DNA of 64,000 nucleotides from the NCBI RefSeq assembly GCF_036327475.1, contig NZ_CP132913.1:1612001-1676000 (forward strand), given 5' to 3'. The stretch is from G036327475 sp036327475. Lineage in GTDB: Bacteria > Pseudomonadota > Gammaproteobacteria > Enterobacterales > Enterobacteriaceae. Made by a program: the position numbers and the translations under genes. The notes below the pieces were generated by a model. It did no database searches, had not been told where the DNA came from, and worked only from the letters and a program-made list of their open reading frames with translations. Every line of letters begins with the position of its first letter. Position 1 is the first letter of the stretch. This document shows, in pieces, positions 60,198 through 64,000 of this stretch.

Positions 60198-61670
60198 TTA
60201 CCAGAATTGGGTTGCATTGAAGGTATCGAGAATACCTTTCAGCTTGCCTGCGATATCATCGTTATAAGCGCCGGTCTGGTTGATTTGTTGCATCAATTCG
60301 CTCTGCTCACGGTCCACGTAGGCTATTAACACTGCCTCAGCTCAACATCCTCCAGATACCGTGTTCCGCCGCGAACAGTACCAGAGCCTGCTGGGCGACC
60401 GTGATTCAGCTGTTTGCGAGTTGCGTCATCCAGATCGGAGACGAACTGGGAGAAAGCGGCCAATTCACGATGCTGCGCCAGTGCGGTACGGATACCGCCG
60501 GACAGTTTTTCATGATCTTGCTCTGGGCGGCGGCGCCGACGCGAGAAACTGCGATCCCCGGGTTAACGGCAGGACAGGTAGGACAGATACTGGAATTAAA
60601 CAGGTTCGATTCCAGGAAGATCTGACCATTGGTGATGGAAATCACGTTGGTCGGAATGAAGGCGGAAACATCACCCGCCTGGGTTTCGATGATAGGCAGT
60701 GCAGTTAACGAACCGGTTTTGCCCTTTACTTCGCCCTTAGTGTAGTTTTCAACGTATTCCGCGTTAACGCAGGAAGCGCGCTCCAGCAAACGGGAGTGCA
60801 GGTAGAACACGTCGCCGGGATAGGCTTCACGGCCGGGTGAGCAGCAGGGAGATTTGGCGATACGCCACGGCCTGCTTGGAAAGAACATCATAAATGATCA
60901 GCGCGTCTTCGCCGCGATCGCAGAAGTATTCACCCATGGCGCAACCGGTATACGGCGCTAGATATTGCAATGCGGCGGATTCAGATTCGGTGGCGACTAT
61001 CACGATGGTGTTCGCTAGTGCGCCGTACTCTTCTAGCTTACGCACCACGTTGGCGATAGTGGATGCTTTCTGGCCGATGGCGACATAGATACATTTAATG
61101 CCGCTGTCACGCTGGTTTATGATGGCATCGATGGCCAGCGCCGATTTTCCTGTCTGACGGTCGCCAATGATCAGCTCGCGCTGACCGCGGCCGATAGGAA
61201 TCATGGCGTCGACAGATTTATAACCGGTCTGTACCGGTTCATCGACCGACTGACGTTCAATAACGCCCGGCGCAATGGCTTCAACGCCGGAAAAGCCGTC
61301 GTGCTCCACCGGGCCTTTATCGTCAATGGGCGCACCCAGGGTATTGACCACGCGGCCAAGCAGGCCACGGCCGACCGGCACTTCAAGAATACGCCCGGTG
61401 CATTTGACTTTCATGCTTTCGGCCAGATCCGCATACGGTCCCATGACCACGGCACTGACGGAGTCGCGTTCCAGGTTTAGGGCGATGGCGCAACGATTGC
61501 CGGGCAGTGCGATCATTTTACCCTGCCTGACTTTGGTCAGGCCGTGTACGCGGATGATCCAGTCGCTGACGGAAATGATGGTCCCTTCATTGTGAGTTTC
61601 GCTCACTACATTAAACTGAGCAATGCGCCGCTTGATCAGTTCGCTGATTTCGGTGGAATTCAGTTGCATG
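60198..61670 (-). pseudogene. atpA: ATP synthase alpha subunit, frameshifted
   Basis: Regulatory nucleotide-binding subunit of F1. The first 281 or so residues are open from MQLNSTEISELIKRRIAQFN at 61670, including the P-loop GDRQTGKSALAIDAII (Thr to Ser in the GKT motif). At LLLTRP a loss of about five bases causes a stop, where the family has RRPPGREAYPGD. GREAYPGDVFYLHSRLLERA then runs in a new frame with a 9-base duplication (60571-60588), breaks again at KIMKKLSGG, and the C-terminal domain is reduced by deletion to scattered pieces ending GILDTFNATQFW. Not functional. Confidence 0.95.
60571..60588. repeat. 9-bp near-perfect tandem duplication in atpA remnant
   Basis: AGGACAGGT is followed by AGGACAGAT. 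On the minus strand this adds three codons before PAVNPGI, where AtpA has AGIRPAVNPG. Confidence 0.85.
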
Positions 61671-61681
61671 CTCCGGTCCCC

Positions 61682-62231
61682 TAATATAAGCCTGCAAGGC
61701 GTCTGCCAGACGCTCCAGACGACCACGTACGCTACCGTCTATCACCATGCCAGCGCGTATCACGACGCCGGCCACGACAGACTTATCAATTTTGCGATTC
61801 ATCTCAATTTTGCGATTCATCTTAACTTTGCATGACAGGCGTTGCTCCATCGCGGCGCTAATTTTTACCAATTGCTTCTTTTAACACGCTGGCAGAAATG
61901 ACATCCACTTCCACAGTACCTCCTGCGCCGCGCGCAGAAGAATAAACTGCTCTAGCACGTCGGGCAGAATCGCTAGACGCCAGTTTTCCGCCATGACCCG
62001 AATTAGGTTCTGACCGGAGACATCAAGCGCCTCGCCACAGACCGCAATAAACTTTTGCGCCAGCTTTTCGGGCACAACGGCGCCCGAGAGTAGTTCAGCT
62101 ATCTGCTCATTGCGGCTCATCTCGGCAGAGAATGCCAGCATCGACTGCCAATGCGCCACATCCTGGAGCTCGACGACAAAGTCAAAAGCCGCTTTGGCGT
62201 AGGGGCGAGCTACAGTTACCAGTTCAAACAT
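61682..62231 (-). pseudogene. atpH: ATP synthase delta subunit, frameshifted with a duplication
   Basis: Delta caps F1 and binds the b stalk. MFELVTVARPYAKAAFDFVV through LPDVLEQFILLRAAQE (62231-61930) is open. A frameshift follows before VEVDVISASVLKEAIGKN, which ends in TAG, and another before ISAAMEQRLSCKVKMN. An exact 18-bp tandem duplication (61786-61821) then doubles six codons to give MNRKIEMNRKIDKSVVAG, after which VIDGSVRGRLERLADALQA is open but the usual stop is bypassed. At least two frameshifts in 180 codons. Confidence 0.93.
61786..61821. repeat. 18-bp perfect tandem duplication in atpH
   Basis: TCAATTTTGCGATTCATC occurs twice in a row; in frame, it doubles six codons of the delta C-terminal domain. 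Confidence 0.95.
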
Positions 62232-62253
62232 TGCTCCTCCCTCCCTTACAGCC

Positions 62254-62733
62254 CCTACAGTTCAGTGATAATTTATCGACGATGTCGCTGTTGGTGGCTT
62301 CATCCACGGAACGTTCGTGATCTTCTCGGCACCCGACAAAATCAGCATAGCGACCTACTTGCGTAACTCCTCGCGGGCGCGCTTGCGTTCGGCGTTAATT
62401 TCCGCCTGTGCCTGTGCCTGTGCCTGTGCCAGGATTTTGTTGCGTTCCGCTTCGGCTTCAGCTTTGGCTTCATCAACCACTTGCGTTTTCGCTTGTTGGC
62501 TTGTTCGATTATAGCCTTGGCTTCCACCTTCGTTTGCTTCAAACGATCGGTTGCTTCGGCCTGGGCGATGTCCAGATCTTTTTTGCGCGTCCTGTGGAAG
62601 CCAAACCATCAGCAAGTTCTTTCTGACGCCTCTCGATGGCGGTCATTAACGGTGGCCACACATACTTCATACAGAGCAGCACAAACAGGACAAACGCGAA
62701 GGTCTGGCCGAGGATTGTTGCGTTAATATTCAC
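62254..62733 (-). pseudogene. atpF: ATP synthase b subunit, frameshifted, with expanded repeat
   Basis: Subunit b forms the peripheral stalk. The membrane anchor MNINATILGQTFAFVLFVLL and CMKYVWPPLMTAIERRQKE are intact. A frameshift after RAKK separates DLDIAQAEATDRLKQTKVEA, and another in the ANK-RxTQVVDEAKAEAEAER segment follows. A 6-bp unit repeated four times (62404-62427) expands ILAQAQAEI to ILAQAQAQAQAEI. EELRK is followed by TAG before VAMLILSGAEKI. The end NSDIVDKL is present. At least two frameshifts and one stop. Confidence 0.94.
62404..62427. repeat. 6-bp unit repeated four times in atpF
   Basis: GCCTGT occurs four times in a row, plus a partial GCC. On the minus strand it encodes alternating Gln-Ala in the b-subunit coiled coil. 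Confidence 0.93.
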
Positions 62734-62783
62734 AGCACAATAACTTTTGTAAAGTTAACGGTTCGATGGTGGTTAGCTTGACA

Positions 62784-62945
62784 CTAGGCGACGGCGAACA
62801 TCACGTAGATCAGATCAGGCTGACGCGCGGCCCCTTCCAAAAATTTGTCACCTAGGCTGCCGATACCGATCGCAGCACCGATTGCCGCCATACCCATCAT
62901 CACAGCAGAAGCCATGTACAGCAGATCTATATTCGGATTTTCCAT
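62784..62945 (-). pseudogene. atpE: ATP synthase c subunit with 26-codon in-frame deletion
   Basis: Proton-carrying ring subunit. The frame is open: MENPNIDLLYMASAVMMGMA, then AIGAAIGIGSLGDKFLEGAA, then RQPDLIYVMFAVA and TAG, 53 residues against 79 in E. coli. Aligned to E. coli, the whole block between QPDLI and YVMFAVA (PLLRTQFF to VGLGL, 26 residues) is missing exactly in frame. This removes nearly all of the second membrane helix with the essential proton-binding Asp61. The first helix and polar loop ARQPDL are kept. An automatic annotation would likely call this an intact short gene, but it cannot form a working c-ring. Confidence 0.95.
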
Positions 62946-62993
62946 GACAGTCTCCTGTTTGTTTCGGTTAAACGCAGTATTAAGCTATAAAAA

Positions 62994-63785
62994 TCAATGT
63001 TCTTCAGATGCTATCGCGAGATAGACAATCGTCAGAACCATGAAGATAAAGGCTTGCAATAATCAGGATATGAAAATGGCCCAGGGCACATTCAGAATCC
63101 ATTGTGACCACCACGGCAACAGACAGGCAATCAGGATGAAGATCAACTCACTTGCATACATGTTGCCAAACAACCGAAGGCCCAGCGACACTGGCTTGGA
63201 CAGCAGGCTGACGCCTTCGAGAATCAGGTTAATAGGAATGAAAATCGGGTGATTGAACGGCTGAAGGGTAAGTTCTTTGACAAAGCCGCTGATCCCTTTC
63301 ATCGTCACGCTACAATACAGGATGAGGATAAGCACGCTGAACGCCATCGACAGCGTAATGTTAACGTCAGCCGAGGGCACCACACGCAGCACCGATAAGC
63401 CCAGCACGTGCTGGCCGAGATAGGGCAGCGCGTGCTGGGCAGCAAATCCATCAGGTTCATTAAAAAGACCCAGACGCAGTTGGTCAACGCCAACGGAGTA
63501 ATAAGTTTGCTTTTACCGTGGAACGGACAAAGCCGACCACCAGCTCGACGAAGGTTTGCATTTTCCAGAGATGCCGCTGGTGTCACCCTTAGCAATGCGG
63601 CCAAAGATCAGCAGGAAAATTGCGCCCAGCAGCAGCGAGAAGAACATGGAATCAATGTTCAGGACCCAGAATGACGCCGCCGAGTGGGGACTAACTAGTT
63701 CAAACGTAAGCAGGTCCAACTGAAGGTTGTTCAGGTGGTAATCTATGTATTCCTGTGGAGTAGTGATTTCTTCTGATGCGGACAT
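62994..63785 (-). pseudogene. atpB: ATP synthase a subunit, frameshifted
   Basis: Stator half-channel subunit. MSASEEITTPQEYIDYHLNN through IFGRIAKGDTSGISGK (63785-63560) is open. A frameshift follows, with KLITPLALTNCVWVFLMNLM in a second frame and then a further break. HVLGLSVLRVVPSADVNITL through the key SLGLRLFGNMYASELIF, with the essential Arg, to WILNVPWAIFIS is open (about 63410-63070). A last shift gives a TGA before LQAFIFMVLTIVYLAIASEE. At least three frame breaks. Confidence 0.93.
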
Positions 63786-63809
63786 GATGCCTCTTACCCT
63801 TTGTTGTTA

Positions 63810-64000
63810 ATTACGACCGGTTGCCAATATACTGCACAATCGGCACCGATAAATAGGTTAGGCACAATGGGATAAACGCGGCCTTGAATATCTCAAGTGC
63901 GACGACCAGCAGGCGATGGAACGATAAGCGGCAAAAAGGTGAATAATAATTTAAAGAATGCAGATCTCATCTTTTTACCGCAAAAGCGCTGGATCGTAAC
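63810..64000 (-). pseudogene. atpI: ATP synthase AtpI remnant (runs off window)
   Basis: AtpI is a small membrane protein that helps c-ring assembly. ALEIFKAAFIPLCLTYLSVP and IVQYIGNRS (about 63900-63820) match its C-terminal part (AVLKAVFLPLIVTWVLVLVVQIL). A related FKLLFTFLPLIV piece just upstream is in another frame. Only the end lies in the window. Confidence 0.6.

Noticed and set aside
57929..64000. ATP synthase lesions as sequencing or assembly error
   Set aside because: Single-base shifts could be errors, but multi-codon deletions in atpD and atpE, codon-level stops in atpG and exact tandem duplications in atpH/atpF are not typical base-calling errors, and the intact genes on either side are clean. 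Read mapping would still be decisive.
1..64000. CRISPR arrays, prophage cassettes, rRNA operons
   Set aside because: I looked for regularly spaced repeats, phage structural genes and rRNA signatures and saw none; the direct repeats found are adjacent duplications without spacers.

Overview
The window comes from an enterobacterial (gammaproteobacterial) chromosome. The intact proteins read like close relatives of E. coli/Yersinia proteins, and the gene order follows the E. coli 79-84 minute region in pieces: proK-eptB, wecH, aldB, mtlA, yiaF, glyS-glyQ, yiaC, ghrB, ibpB-ibpA-yidQ, dgoR-yidA, gyrB-recF-dnaN-dnaA, rpmH-rnpA-yidD-yidC-mnmE, pstS-pstC, glmS-glmU, atpCDGAHFEBI. Summing the intact reading frames gives only about 18 kb of 64 kb (about 28%). 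Nearly everything else is recognisable but broken genes, with frameshifts, stops, internal deletions and small duplications. Together with balanced base composition and no visible insertion sequences, this points to a recently host-restricted insect symbiont, most likely Sodalis-allied. That lineage assignment is inference; no database search was possible.

Layout. 0-8.3 kb: a yhjE remnant, then a minus-strand flagellar relic (flhD, flhC, motA, motB, flhB, flhA, no chemotaxis genes between motB and flhB), an intact tRNA-Pro(CGG) and a decayed eptB. 8.3-20.2 kb: remnants of a MarR/OhrR regulator, HD hydrolase, mdtG, nitroreductase, cupin, two VOC proteins, wecH and aldB, plus long stretches I could not name. 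20.3-30.6 kb: intact sodA, glyS, glyQ, an AI-2E family permease and ibpB among dead mtlA, yiaF, yiaC, ghrB, ibpA and yidQ. 30.9-33.9 kb: an ankyrin-like relic, dgoR and yidA remnants. 34.0-44.5 kb: the conserved core, gyrB-recF-dnaN-dnaA (minus) and rpmH-rnpA-yidD-yidC-mnmE (plus), all open. 44.9-53.1 kb: a dead carbohydrate locus (sigma-54/PRD activator, SDR dehydrogenase, mannose-family PTS IIA/IIB/IIC/IID, agaR, agaS) that runs by a deletion junction into truncated pstC and pstS. 54.3-57.7 kb: intact glmS and glmU. 57.9-64.0 kb: the ATP synthase operon, every gene of which is damaged.

How it works together. What survives is information processing (replication initiation, clamp, gyrase, RecF, RNase P protein, L34, tRNA modification, glycyl-tRNA synthesis), membrane insertion (YidC/YidD), UDP-GlcNAc synthesis (GlmS/GlmU), superoxide defence (SodA) and one small heat-shock protein (IbpB). 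Sugar uptake, phosphate uptake, motility, lipid A modification and oxidative phosphorylation encoded here are lost. The most notable observations are the complete decay of the F1Fo ATP synthase operon (including an in-frame atpE deletion that removes the proton-binding helix), loss of the sensor II arginine in an otherwise intact DnaA, and a recurring pattern of short tandem duplications and perfect palindromes in the decaying genes.
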